From Desulfosarcina alkanivorans (GTDB taxonomy: Bacteria; Desulfobacterota; Desulfobacteria; Desulfobacterales; Desulfosarcinaceae), in assembly GCF_009688945.1 (NCBI RefSeq), contig NZ_AP021874.1, forward strand, positions 3,100,001 through 3,164,000: a DNA stretch of 64,000 nt, read 5' to 3'. Numbering within the stretch: the first letter of the stretch is position 1; the number at the start of each line of letters is the position of its first letter. A program made the translations under genes and the position numbers. Under the pieces are notes generated by a model. The model made no database searches, was not told the DNA's origin, and saw only the letters and a program-made list of their open reading frames with translations. Of the stretch, positions 8,331-16,943 are shown one piece after another.

Positions 8331-8933
8331 ATGAAGCGAACAAACAAGAAAAAGAACCCGTGGGCGGACCATTACACCCGCCAGGCCCAGAAGGACCATT
8401 TTGCGGCCCGCTCGGTGTACAAACTTCAGGAAATCCAGAAAAAGCACCGCATCCTGAGCCGGCGGGCACGGATTCTGGATCTGGGTTGTGCACCGGGGTC
8501 CTGGCTGCAGTTTGCCGCCCGGACGGTCGGCCCCGGCGGCCGGCTGGTGGGCATCGATCTGACACCGGTCACCATCGCGCTGCCCGACAACGTAACCGTG
8601 ATCACCGGCGATGTGGCCGACCTGGAAGGCCACCTGGCCAAACTGGGTCAGACCCGCTTCGATGTGGTACTCAGCGACATGGCACCGGCCACCTCGGGCA
8701 ACCGGCACGTGGATGAAGCCCGCTCCGTGGGACTGTGCGAGACGGCATTGTGGGTTGCCGACCAGACCCTGGTGCCCGGCGGCGGCTTCGTCTGCAAGAT
8801 TTTCCAGGGAAGCGATTTCAAGGCTTTTGCCGATCAAGTCAGACAACGTTTTGACCGGCAGGTGACATTCCGCCCCCAGAGCACGCGTAAAGCCAGCCGG
8901 GAAGTGTTCGTCATCGGACTGGGTAAGAAATGA
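8331..8933 (+). CDS. rlmE: 23S rRNA (uridine-2'-O-) methyltransferase RlmE (FtsJ/RrmJ)
   Basis: 200 residues of a Rossmann methyltransferase. The SAM-binding motif is DLGCAPGSWLQF near residue 44. The K-D-K-E catalytic residues can be placed in SVYKLQEI, LSDMAPATSG, FVCKIFQG and SREVFVIG. The enzyme methylates U2552 in the A-loop of 23S rRNA. The N-terminus is short and basic (MKRTNKKKNPW). The stop codon abuts repeat-family-A copy 2. Confidence 0.95.
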   Translation: MKRTNKKKNPWADHYTRQAQKDHFAARSVYKLQEIQKKHRILSRRARILDLGCAPGSWLQFAARTVGPGGRLVGIDLTPVTIALPDNVTVITGDVADLEGHLAKLGQTRFDVVLSDMAPATSGNRHVDEARSVGLCETALWVADQTLVPGGGFVCKIFQGSDFKAFADQVRQRFDRQVTFRPQSTRKASREVFVIGLGKK

Positions 8934-9055
8934 CGGTTTCGGAAAAAGCCCGATATCTGCGTTACGCGTCATCCCCCGTCATTGGGACGCACAGCGGGCA
9001 GGCCTCATTTGACGGGGTTCGCAGGACTTGATCTCGGCCTTTTTGCGAGACCGTC
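8932..9055. repeat. Dispersed palindromic element, family A, copy 2
   Basis: 124 bases, in the same orientation as the copy at 6618. The outer arms are imperfect: GACGGTTTCGGAAAAAGCCC at the left versus GACGGTCTCGCAAAAAGGCC on the complement of the right end (17 of 20 match). The shared internal blocks are CGATATCTGCGTTA, the CGTCATTG block, GCCTCATT and CTTGATCTCG. The central loop differs from copy 1. It occupies the rlmE-yebC gap. Confidence 0.75.
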
Positions 9056-9099
9056 TGAATAAAACGGGTTACCCGTCGAAAAAATAGAAGGAGAGAAAA

Positions 9100-9843
9100 A
9101 TGTCAGGACACAACAAGTGGTCTTCCATCAAGCACCGCAAAGGCGCCCAGGATGCCAAAAGAGGAAAGATCTTCACCAAATTGATCAAGGAAATTACCGT
9201 GGCCGCCCGGACGGGTGGAGGCGATCTGGACGCCAACCCGCGCCTGCGCACCGCCGTGGCCGCCGCCAAGGCGGAAAACATGCCCAAGGACAACATCGAA
9301 CGGGCCATCAAAAAGGGCACCGGGGAACTGGAAGGGGTCAGCTACGAGGAGAGCTCCTATGAAGGCTACGGTCCCGGCGGCGCCGCCATACTCGTGGAAT
9401 CGCTGACCGACAACAAGAACCGCGCCGTGGCCGAAATCCGCCACATCTTCAACAAGTACGGCGGCAACATGGGCGAGAACGGCTGCGTGGCCTGGATGTT
9501 CGACAAGAAGGGCTACTTCAACGTGGACAAGGCCGCGGTGGGCGAAGACAGGCTCATGGAAATCGCCCTGGAGGCCGGCGCCGAAGACGTCCGCGAAGAG
9601 GACGATACGTTCGAGGTCATCACCGCACCCGAAGATTTCGATGCCGTCAAGGAGGCCCTCGAGGGCGCGGCCATCCCCTTCAGCGACGAAGAGGTGACCA
9701 TGCTGCCCCAGAACATGAGCCCCCTGGAGGGCAAAGAGGCCGAACGCATGCTCAAGCTCATGGACGCCATGGACGACTGCGATGACGTCCAGAAGGTCTA
9801 CACCAACGCCGACATTCCCGACGACATGGTGGATGCCATGTAA
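9100..9843 (+). CDS. yebC: YebC/PmpR family protein (TACO1-like)
   Basis: 247 residues. It opens with the family signature [20 protein letters not shown] and contains [28 protein letters not shown] and [21 protein letters not shown]. YebC proteins are cytoplasmic. They were first described as transcription regulators, and recent work links them to relief of ribosome stalling at proline stretches. The start has a good ribosome site (AAGGAGAGAAAA). A strong terminator follows, so the gene probably ends its transcript. Confidence 0.96.
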   Translation: MSGHNKWSSIKHRKGAQDAKRGKIFTKLIKEITVAARTGGGDLDANPRLRTAVAAAKAENMPKDNIERAIKKGTGELEGVSYEESSYEGYGPGGAAILVESLTDNKNRAVAEIRHIFNKYGGNMGENGCVAWMFDKKGYFNVDKAAVGEDRLMEIALEAGAEDVREEDDTFEVITAPEDFDAVKEALEGAAIPFSDEEVTMLPQNMSPLEGKEAERMLKLMDAMDDCDDVQKVYTNADIPDDMVDAM

Positions 9844-9872
9844 ACGCCTGGCACCATGCGATCTCCAGAGTT

Positions 9873-9920
9873 GAAAAGACCGGTACCACCAAATGGGTGG
9901 TGACCGGTCTTTTTCTTTTC
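9873..9920 (+). terminator. Rho-independent terminator after yebC
   Basis: AAAAGACCGGTACCACC pairs with GGGTGGTGACCGGTCTTTT around an AAAT loop, followed by TTCTTTTC. The A-rich 5' side also allows it to act on the minus strand, where nadA converges. Confidence 0.85.
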
Positions 9921-10031
9921 GCGCTTCTCCGGCAACCGCCGGCCGGCTTCCGATTCAGCCGGCAGGACGGTTAAAATGGTCAACGGATCGGTGTTGCGTT
10001 TTAAGTGTTTCAGCCTTCTCGCTGAACCCCT

Positions 10032-10928
10032 TTAACGCGACAACGCGATCATGCGCGTCACCGCGGACAGGGCCGGGACGCGGACCTCCTCGGGTACCTT
10101 CACCTGGCCGGACAGGTTTTCCAGGCAGGCCAGGATATCCCGGGGGGTGATCATTTTCATGTCCGGGCACACCATCTTTTCCGAGGCCGCGTAAAAGGTC
10201 TTGGCGGGGAGCTTCTGCCCCAGGGGGTGGAGCAGGCCCACCTCGGTTCCCACGATAAACTCGGTGGCGTCAGACTCGGCGGCAAAGCGGATCATCCCCG
10301 ATGTGCTCAGGGCCGCATCCGCGATCTCGACCACCTCGGGCCGGCATTCGGGGTGGACCATGAACAGGGCCTCCGGATGGGCGGCCCTGGCGGCCCGGAC
10401 ATCGGCCACCGTCAACCGGTCGTGGATGGGGCAGCACCCGTCCCACAGGTGAATCGTCTTTTCCGTGTGCCGGGCCGTGTTGCGGGCCAGGTTGCGGTCC
10501 GGGGTCATGAGCAGTTCATCGGCATCCAGGCTGGCCACCACCTCGGCGGCATTGGCCGAGGTACAGCAGATGGTGGACAGGGCCTTGACTGCGGCCGGAG
10601 AGTTCACGTAGGTCACCACCGGCATTTCCGGCATCGTCCGGAGGCGCGCGCTCAATTCCATGGGGGTGATCATGTCGGCCATGGGGCAGCCGGCCTCTGC
10701 TCTCGGCAGCAGCACGGTTTTGTCCGGGGAAAGAATCGAGGCCGTCTCGGCCATGAAATGCACCCCGCAGAAAACAATGATCTCCGCATCGGTATCGGCG
10801 GCCCGGATGCTCAGCTCGAGCGAGTCCCCGCACAGGTCGGCAAGGTCCTGGATCTCGGGCGGCTGATAGTTGTGGGCCAGCAGAACGGCCTTTTTTTCAT
10901 CGAGCAGTGCTCTGATTTTCTCTTTCAT
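10032..10928 (-). CDS. nadA: Quinolinate synthase NadA
   Basis: 298 residues, typical of the shorter bacterial form. The opening MKEKIRALLDEKKAVLLAHNYQPPEIQDLAD is typical of NadA, as are CGDSLELS, FCGVHFMAETA, YVNSPAAVKA, CTSANAAEV and the VHPECRPEV segment. The likely [4Fe-4S] cysteines are in AGCPMADM, the CCTSANA segment and MVCPDMKM. NadA condenses iminoaspartate with dihydroxyacetone phosphate to quinolinate for NAD synthesis and is oxygen-sensitive. It lies 59 bases after the LolA-like gene on the same strand; nadB and nadC are not in the window. Confidence 0.96.
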   Translation of the reverse strand: MKEKIRALLDEKKAVLLAHNYQPPEIQDLADLCGDSLELSIRAADTDAEIIVFCGVHFMAETASILSPDKTVLLPRAEAGCPMADMITPMELSARLRTMPEMPVVTYVNSPAAVKALSTICCTSANAAEVVASLDADELLMTPDRNLARNTARHTEKTIHLWDGCCPIHDRLTVADVRAARAAHPEALFMVHPECRPEVVEIADAALSTSGMIRFAAESDATEFIVGTEVGLLHPLGQKLPAKTFYAASEKMVCPDMKMITPRDILACLENLSGQVKVPEEVRVPALSAVTRMIALSR

Positions 10929-10987
10929 CGGTTGAGCCTTTCACTGAACGGTCCCGGGGGGTGCGGACGAAGCGGCATCTGCGGTGC

Positions 10988-11674
10988 TCACGGGTTCATC
11001 TGCACCACGTCGGCCCCCTCCGGCACGTCGAAACGAAAAAGCGCCTCCGGCGGCAGGTCGCCGAAGCTGACGTTTTTCAGTTCTATGCGGGTTTCGTCCC
11101 CGTATACGTTGAAGGTGGTAATCCGGACCAGGTCGAAGCTGGTTTTATCAATATCCAGGTTGACGGCCATCAGATCCACCGAGGATTTATTGGGCACCAG
11201 CCGGAGACGATACAGGCCGGGCGCATCGACCGGTTCCAGGGATATCTGGAAATTCTTGCGGACCGTCTTGATATTGGACAGAAAACCGGCCCCCTTGCCC
11301 TCTCCGAAAAAAGAGGGGGCCTTGCCCACCAGCACCTGGTTATCTTCAGGCCGGAACACCCACAGGTCATTGCCGTCGGTGATGATGGTCTGGGGATCCG
11401 GCACCAGGTACTCCCAGCGCATTTTTCCCGGCTGCCGGACCATCAGCCTGCCGGAGGCCGTGTCGGTGACCGCCATGGCCTTGAGGATGGATTCCTGGTC
11501 GAAATCCGCCGTGAATCCGGGCACGTTGTAGCGCGCCTCCACGCCGGCGATAATCGTGTCGATGGTATGGTCGGCGTCTGACGCCGAGGATGGCGGTACC
11601 GGCACGCAAGCGATGGCCAGTATGAAAACAGCCAGGCGGATGAGGTCCATCCCATCAATCTTCAAGCGGTTCAT
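10988..11674 (-). CDS. lolA: LolA-like outer-membrane lipoprotein carrier protein
   Basis: 228 residues from ATG 11674, chosen because a GGAAAGGGGC ribosome site precedes it and a signal peptide follows (DLIRLAVFILAIACVPVPPSSA). The mature protein shows LolA features: VEARYNVPGFTADFDQES, ASGRLMVRQPGKMRWEYLVPDPQ, TDGNDLWVFRPEDNQV and a C-terminal PPEALFRFDVPEGADV. LolA carries lipoproteins across the periplasm to the outer membrane in an unclosed beta-barrel. The frame stays open further upstream but has no sensible signal there. Confidence 0.85.
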   Translation of the reverse strand: MNRLKIDGMDLIRLAVFILAIACVPVPPSSASDADHTIDTIIAGVEARYNVPGFTADFDQESILKAMAVTDTASGRLMVRQPGKMRWEYLVPDPQTIITDGNDLWVFRPEDNQVLVGKAPSFFGEGKGAGFLSNIKTVRKNFQISLEPVDAPGLYRLRLVPNKSSVDLMAVNLDIDKTSFDLVRITTFNVYGDETRIELKNVSFGDLPPEALFRFDVPEGADVVQMNP

Positions 11675-11789
11675 AAGGCCCCTTTCCTTTGCGGTCGTCG
11701 ATATGTCAGCAGTTCCACGGTGCCCATCGGCGACGATCTGAGTAACCCATTTCTCATGGTTTGTAAACCTGTCCCGGGCAATCATCGAA

Positions 11790-12707
11790 TCATCGCAGCA
11801 GGGATTGGACGGCGGCCTCGGGGGTATCCAGATCCGACACCTGCCGGATCGGTTCTACCATGGGCAGTGCTATGGTTTCGGTTTTGCCATACATCTGGAA
11901 GCAGGCCCGGTCGATCAGCCGCATCTGGTGCATCAGTTCATCAGGCGACGCGTGGGGGCTGCGAACCCCCTGAAGCATGAGGGTTTCCATGTTGGACCGC
12001 TGCAGCAGTTTCTCGAAACGACGGGCCTGCTGAAAACTGCGGAACAGATGCCGCTTGTGCCCGGCCAGCAATTCGTAGGCGTCGTCCCCATCTCCGGCAG
12101 TCCCGATCAGGGAGAGCACCAGATCCAGGCAGGCCAGGTAGTCGGGGTCGCTGTCGGCCACGCGTTCGAAAAACCGGGCCAGGAAAGTCCGCAGGCAGGA
12201 TGTCCAGCGGATGCCGGCATTTCTGAGCCGCACCTTGACCGACCTGCCCGGCACGGCCGACACGCTGCCGTCGATGGCCGCCGCCACCCGGGGATCGATC
12301 TGCCAGGCGATGTTCAACCGTTCCAGGTAATGCGCCTTGATAAAATCGGGGACCTGGACGCGGACCACCGGCCTGCCGTCGGGAAGGCCGACCGGGGCGA
12401 CGATCGCCCGGGCCATCAGACGGTCAAGGCAGACCGCTTCCTCCTCCGGTGAGAACCGCGCCTGCTCCAGCAGCGGCTCCAGGTCAGCCTGAACGTCCTG
12501 ATCCGGAGAAAAGATCAGGTCCAGCAGGCTGTCCCGATCGCAGTCGGCGTCATCGGTCAAAAAAGCGGCCAGGCTGGCGGGTGTGGGGGAAAACAGGGAG
12601 GTTTCGATGTAGGCGAGCACCTCTGTGGTGAGGCGTCCGCCATTTTCTATGCAGGTGCTGATGCGGGCGAGCAGGTCGCCCTGATGGTCATGGATGGGCT
12701 CGATCAT
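11790..12707 (-). CDS. Protein of unknown function
   Basis: About 305 residues from ATG 12707; TTG 12713 is an alternative. It is mostly acidic and alpha-helical by composition, with no signal peptide or membrane segment. Recognisable stretches such as PDFIKAHYLERLNIAWQIDPRVA and HKRHLFRSFQQARRFEKLLQRSN do not match a family I know. It lies between the phosphorelay genes and the LolA-like gene on the same strand, 115 bases ahead of the latter. It looks like a real gene: GC-rich third positions and a clean frame. No function is assigned. Confidence 0.6.
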   Translation of the reverse strand: MIEPIHDHQGDLLARISTCIENGGRLTTEVLAYIETSLFSPTPASLAAFLTDDADCDRDSLLDLIFSPDQDVQADLEPLLEQARFSPEEEAVCLDRLMARAIVAPVGLPDGRPVVRVQVPDFIKAHYLERLNIAWQIDPRVAAAIDGSVSAVPGRSVKVRLRNAGIRWTSCLRTFLARFFERVADSDPDYLACLDLVLSLIGTAGDGDDAYELLAGHKRHLFRSFQQARRFEKLLQRSNMETLMLQGVRSPHASPDELMHQMRLIDRACFQMYGKTETIALPMVEPIRQVSDLDTPEAAVQSLLR

Positions 12708-12922
12708 AACCAATGATTATATCAGGTTTGACCTCAAAATACTATCCATGCCACCGGCCGGCCGGCAATGCCAGCCCCCCCGGAAACGCGGCCTGGCGAT
12801 CCGAAAAAAACGCCAGACGCGTCGGCGTCCGCTGGCGGACGTCGACCCGCCAGGCACGGCGCCTGAAGGTTCGCGGTGACCGGGGACCCGAGCCGCCGAA
12901 GCGAAAAAATGGTAATTTCCGG

Positions 12923-13240
12923 TCAGGCATGAACACACCCGGCGATGTCGTCGAACAATTCCCTTAGGGTTTCCACGTCAGCGGAAACCGAATCCAGCTG
13001 ATTTTCGGCGGCGGCCCGTTCGATCCGTTTGGCCAGTTCGTGGACATTCACAATGCCCATGTTGCCGGCCGCCCCGTTGATGGTGTGGGCCCTTCTGGCC
13101 ACCTGCCGGGCGTCCCCGGCGCTGAAGGCGGTCTTCAAAAGGGCATAGTCAGCCCGCCCGGTGTCCAGGAACAGGCTGACCAGTTCACGATATTCATCTT
13201 CATCCAGCCCGAGTTTGTCGCCCAATACTTTAAAATTCAT
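12923..13240 (-). CDS. HPt-domain phosphotransfer protein
   Basis: 105 residues, a single histidine-phosphotransfer domain. The phospho-accepting His is in ARRAHTINGAAGNMG, near residue 52, inside the expected four-helix bundle. Its ATG overlaps the TGA of the hybrid kinase upstream (ATGA, 13237-13240), so the two are translationally coupled and almost certainly form one phosphorelay. No output response regulator follows directly. Confidence 0.88.
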   Translation of the reverse strand: MNFKVLGDKLGLDEDEYRELVSLFLDTGRADYALLKTAFSAGDARQVARRAHTINGAAGNMGIVNVHELAKRIERAAAENQLDSVSADVETLRELFDDIAGCVHA

Positions 13241-15324
13241 CCAGACTCCTTACTGAAAACATTTTTTTCGATAATTGCAAACACCGCCTCCCGCTTGATG
13301 GGCTTGGTGATGTAGTCGTTCATGCCCGCTTCCAGGCACCTTTCCCGGTCCCCTTTCATGGCATGGGCGGTCATGGCGATGATGGGCACCTTGTCAAATC
13401 CTTTCCGGCGGATGGCCTGGGTGGCCTCCTTTCCATCCATTTCCGGCATCTGGACATCCATGAAAATCAGATCGAAGGCATCCGGATCGGCGGTGTAGGT
13501 GTCCAGGGCTTCCACCCCGTTGCTGGCGACGTCCACCTGGTACCCCGCCTTCCCCAGCATCAGTCTGGCCAGTTTCTGGTTGACCAGGTTGTCTTCCACC
13601 AGAAGTATCCGCACCGAGTGCTTGAGGTCTTCCCTGACCGAATACTGGGTGTGGATCTTCTCTAGGCGATCCGTCCGGGCACCGGGCTGCCCGGCATTGT
13701 CCCGTAGCACGCGCCCGATCATCTGCAGCAACTTTTCCCGGCGGGCCGGCTTGCTTAAAAACCCGTTGAACCCGGCCTTTTCGCAGCGATGCGCATCCCG
13801 CTCCAGCGAACTGGAAAGGGCGATCAACGGCATCCGGGAAAGGGGGGCCTGCGCGGACCGGATCCCGGCGGCCACCGCAAACCCGTCTGTATCCGGCATG
13901 CGGATATCCGAGATGCACAGGTCAAAGGGCGCTCCTTTTTCCACGGCCGCCTGCAGCACGGGCAGCACGTCATTGCCCCGCTGCGTCACGACGGTCGCCA
14001 TGCCGGCCGTACTCAAAACCTGTTCCAGGATCCGCCCATTGGCGGCATTGTCATCCGCCACCAGCACGCGCAATCCCTCGAGAGACACCGGCGGCACCCG
14101 GCGGGCCTGCTTGTCTTCGCATTTTTGCAGCCAGGCGGTAAAATGAAAGGTACTGCCTTCACCCGAACGGCTCTGCACCCATACGTCCCCGCCCATCAGG
14201 TTGGAAATCTGTTTGCAGATGGACAGCCCCAGTCCGGTGCCGCCGTATTTGCGCGTGGTGGACCCATCGGCCTGCTGGAAGGGTTCGAAAATAACCGCCT
14301 GTTTCTCTTCGGGAATGCCGACGCCCGTATCGCGGATGGCGGCGTGCAGCATCACGGATTCCGGCGTCTCTTCGGCCAGGTGCATGGACAATTCTATTTC
14401 GCCGGCCTCGGTAAATTTCGGTGCATTGCCCAGCAGGTTGGTGATGACCTGGCGAAACCTGAGCGGATCGCCCTTGACCATGGCCGGCATGTGGTCGTCG
14501 ACCCGGCAAAGCAGCTCCACCGGGCGGTTTCCGATTTTCGGCCGGACCAGATCACAGACGTCGTAGGCCAGCAGTTCGGGGTCAAACGCAATCGTTTCGA
14601 AATCGAGTTCCCCGGATTCGATCTTGGAAAAATCGAGGATGTCGTTGATCAGAGAAAGCAGGGCGATACCGCTGCGCTTGATGGTCTGGGTGTAATCCAC
14701 CTGCATGTCGCTGAGTTCGCTATCCAGCAAAAGATCGGTAAATCCGATCACCCCGTTCATGGGCGTACGGATCTCATGGCTCATATTGGCCAGGAACTGG
14801 CTTTTGGCCCGGTTGGCGGTCTCGGCGGCGTCCTTGGCTTTTTTCAGTTCCTCTTCCGCCAGCTTGCGCTCCGTGATGTCCTCCACGGTTCCGGTGTAAC
14901 GCCCGCCCGCATCGGAGAACACCGGTTCCGAATGTAGGTGTATCCACCTGACCGCCCCATTGGGCCGCACGATCCGGCAGTCCATGGAAAAGGCATCCAT
15001 CTCGTCCAGGGCGCGTGCCCACGCCGAAGAAACGGCTTCACGATCGTCGGCATGCAGGAACTCGATCCATTCCAGGGTCAGGCTCTCCACCAGGCTGAGG
15101 CCGAAGATCTCCTGGTAACTCGTATTGGTGTATTGGCAGCTGCCTTCTTCATCGATCTCGAAAACGCCGAAGTGAATGGTTTCCGAAATCAGCCGGAACC
15201 GCTCCTCGCTGCCGTGAACCGCTTCCTGGGATTTCCGGTAGCGCCTGTTTTCTTCTTCCAGAACCTTGTTTTTTTTAACCAGTTCGAGGATCGTCGCAGC
15301 ACGGGGCATCGGGCTCGTTTCCAT
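13237..15324 (-). CDS. Hybrid sensor histidine kinase (PAS-HisKA-HATPase-REC-REC)
   Basis: About 695 residues from ATG 15324; ATG 15309 is also plausible. A short coiled coil (LVKKNKVLEEENRRYRKSQ) leads into a PAS/PAC domain (about 45-180, ending TGTVEDITERKLAEEELKKA). HisKA follows with the phospho-His in NMSHEIRTPMNGVIGF, then HATPase_c (GTGLGLSICKQISNLMGG). Two receiver domains follow (VLVADDNAANG ... SDIRMPDTDG, and ILLVEDNLVNQKLA ... MDVQMPEMDG), both with the conserved Asp and Lys. No membrane segment is visible, so sensing is probably cytoplasmic. It is coupled to the HPt gene. The target is unknown. Confidence 0.9.
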   Translation of the reverse strand: METSPMPRAATILELVKKNKVLEEENRRYRKSQEAVHGSEERFRLISETIHFGVFEIDEEGSCQYTNTSYQEIFGLSLVESLTLEWIEFLHADDREAVSSAWARALDEMDAFSMDCRIVRPNGAVRWIHLHSEPVFSDAGGRYTGTVEDITERKLAEEELKKAKDAAETANRAKSQFLANMSHEIRTPMNGVIGFTDLLLDSELSDMQVDYTQTIKRSGIALLSLINDILDFSKIESGELDFETIAFDPELLAYDVCDLVRPKIGNRPVELLCRVDDHMPAMVKGDPLRFRQVITNLLGNAPKFTEAGEIELSMHLAEETPESVMLHAAIRDTGVGIPEEKQAVIFEPFQQADGSTTRKYGGTGLGLSICKQISNLMGGDVWVQSRSGEGSTFHFTAWLQKCEDKQARRVPPVSLEGLRVLVADDNAANGRILEQVLSTAGMATVVTQRGNDVLPVLQAAVEKGAPFDLCISDIRMPDTDGFAVAAGIRSAQAPLSRMPLIALSSSLERDAHRCEKAGFNGFLSKPARREKLLQMIGRVLRDNAGQPGARTDRLEKIHTQYSVREDLKHSVRILLVEDNLVNQKLARLMLGKAGYQVDVASNGVEALDTYTADPDAFDLIFMDVQMPEMDGKEATQAIRRKGFDKVPIIAMTAHAMKGDRERCLEAGMNDYITKPIKREAVFAIIEKNVFSKESG

Positions 15325-15560
15325 TCCTGTAGGAAGACGGCGATGGTGGCGCCCACCGCCGCCGGCCATTTCTCCGGCCAGCCGGGCGGCGGCGGTTCGT
15401 CCGGACCCAACGGACAGAAAAAACCGCCTTCATTTTCATCCGGTGACTCCTATATCGGCCTGCAAAGGAGGGACTTTAATTTTTCCGGACCCCGTATTCG
15501 GCAGCCTTCCATCCGCGATTCAACGATCTTTGCCGCAATGGGCGACCGGATGGCGGCGGG

Positions 15561-16943
15561 TCATTTTCCTTTTGTCGAAGCAAGGTTGTATCGCTTCAAT
15601 TTCTCCCTGAGGGTCTTGCGGGTAATTCCCAGCCGCCTGGCCGCTTCGCTCTTGTTTCCGCCTGCCGATGCCAGGGTGTTGACGATGGCGTCCCGCTCAA
15701 TCTGCTCCAGGGGGACATCGACGGCGAAAGCTCCCGGTGGTGTATCCGGATCGCCATCCCCGGGGTTCGGTTCCAGGGCGGCGAAATCATTCCGGTCCAG
15801 GCAGGCTGACCGGGCCAGCACAACGGCGCGTTCGATGGTATTCATCAATTCACGCACATTTCCCGGCCAGGGATGGCGGATCAGCAGGTCCATGGCCCGC
15901 GGGGAAAAACGATCCACGACTTTGCGGTTTTTTTCCGCGAAGCGAGCCAGGAAATGGGTGGCCAGCAGGGGGATGTCTTCCCGGCGTTCCCTCAGCGGCG
16001 GGGTTTTCAGTTCCACCACGTTCAGGCGATAATAGAGATCTTCCCTGAAGGTGCCGGCCCTGACCATCTTCATCAGATCCCGGTTGGTGGCCACGACAAG
16101 GCGGACATCCACGGAGAGGGTCTCTTCGCCGCCCACCCGGGTCAGCTCCCGCTCCTGAATCACACGCAGCAGTTTCACCTGCATGGAAACGGGCATTTCA
16201 CCGACTTCATCCAGAAACAGGCTGCCCCCGTCGGCCTGCACAAAGCGTCCCTCCTTGCGGCGGTCCGCACCGGTGAAGGCGCCTTTTTCATGGCCGAAAA
16301 GCTCCGATTCCAGCAGGGTGTCGGTAATGGCGGCGCAGTTGACCTTGACCAGCGGCCCGTCCCGCCGGGGGCTGTTGTGGTGAATGGCAGCGGCCACCAG
16401 CTCCTTTCCCGTCCCCGATTCGCCGGTAACCATCACCGTGGCCTCGGAGACCGCCACCTGGGCGACGGTCTCCATCAGCCGAACCATGGCCGGGCTGCTG
16501 CCGACGATGTCCGGGGCCTGCAAACCGCCCGCCAGCTGATGTTTGAGCCGCCGGTTTTCCGCCCTGAGGCGAATGTGCTCCAGGGCCCGTGCCAGGGTCA
16601 GCCTGAGCTTATCGAAATCCAGGGGCTTGATCAGATAATCGTAGGCACCCTTTTTGAGGGCATCCACCGCCATCTCCACGGATGCGTAGGCTGTCATCAG
16701 CACAATGGGGATCGCCGGATTGATGGTTTTGATCCGTTCCAGGGCTTCCAATCCGGAAACACGGACCATGCGGATGTCCATCAGCACCAGATCCACGGGC
16801 TGGGCCCGGACCGCATCGACGGCCGCCTCCCCGTCGTCCGCATCCACGATCTCGTATCCCCACCCACCGACCAGGGTGTTCAGCATGGTGCGGTGGGCCG
16901 CATCATCGTCGACCACCAGCACCCGGTATGTGTCAGCCATCAT
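15561..16943 (-). CDS. zraR: Sigma-54-dependent response regulator, ZraR/NtrC type
   Basis: 460 residues from ATG 16943. The start overlaps the kinase TGA (ATGA), so the longer open frame upstream is spurious. The receiver domain (YRVLVVDDDAAH, MDIRMVRVSG, YDYLIKPLDF) is followed by an AAA+ domain with Walker A GESGTGKE, the sigma-54 contact loop GAFTGA, Walker B SLFLDEVGEM and the RHPWPGNVRELMN signature. A Fis-type helix-turn-helix (GGNKSEAARRLGITRKTLREKL) ends the protein. Together with the kinase and the divergent ZraP-like gene, this forms a ZraPSR-type envelope/metal stress system. The target promoter is probably the sigma-54 site at 18937. Confidence 0.9.
   Translation of the reverse strand: MMADTYRVLVVDDDAAHRTMLNTLVGGWGYEIVDADDGEAAVDAVRAQPVDLVLMDIRMVRVSGLEALERIKTINPAIPIVLMTAYASVEMAVDALKKGAYDYLIKPLDFDKLRLTLARALEHIRLRAENRRLKHQLAGGLQAPDIVGSSPAMVRLMETVAQVAVSEATVMVTGESGTGKELVAAAIHHNSPRRDGPLVKVNCAAITDTLLESELFGHEKGAFTGADRRKEGRFVQADGGSLFLDEVGEMPVSMQVKLLRVIQERELTRVGGEETLSVDVRLVVATNRDLMKMVRAGTFREDLYYRLNVVELKTPPLRERREDIPLLATHFLARFAEKNRKVVDRFSPRAMDLLIRHPWPGNVRELMNTIERAVVLARSACLDRNDFAALEPNPGDGDPDTPPGAFAVDVPLEQIERDAIVNTLASAGGNKSEAARRLGITRKTLREKLKRYNLASTKGK

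Noticed and set aside
6867..8972. A 701-codon open frame on the minus strand opposite radA and rlmE
   Set aside because: It mirrors the GC-rich third positions of radA and rlmE, has a low-complexity Gly/His/Gln-rich translation and no family features.
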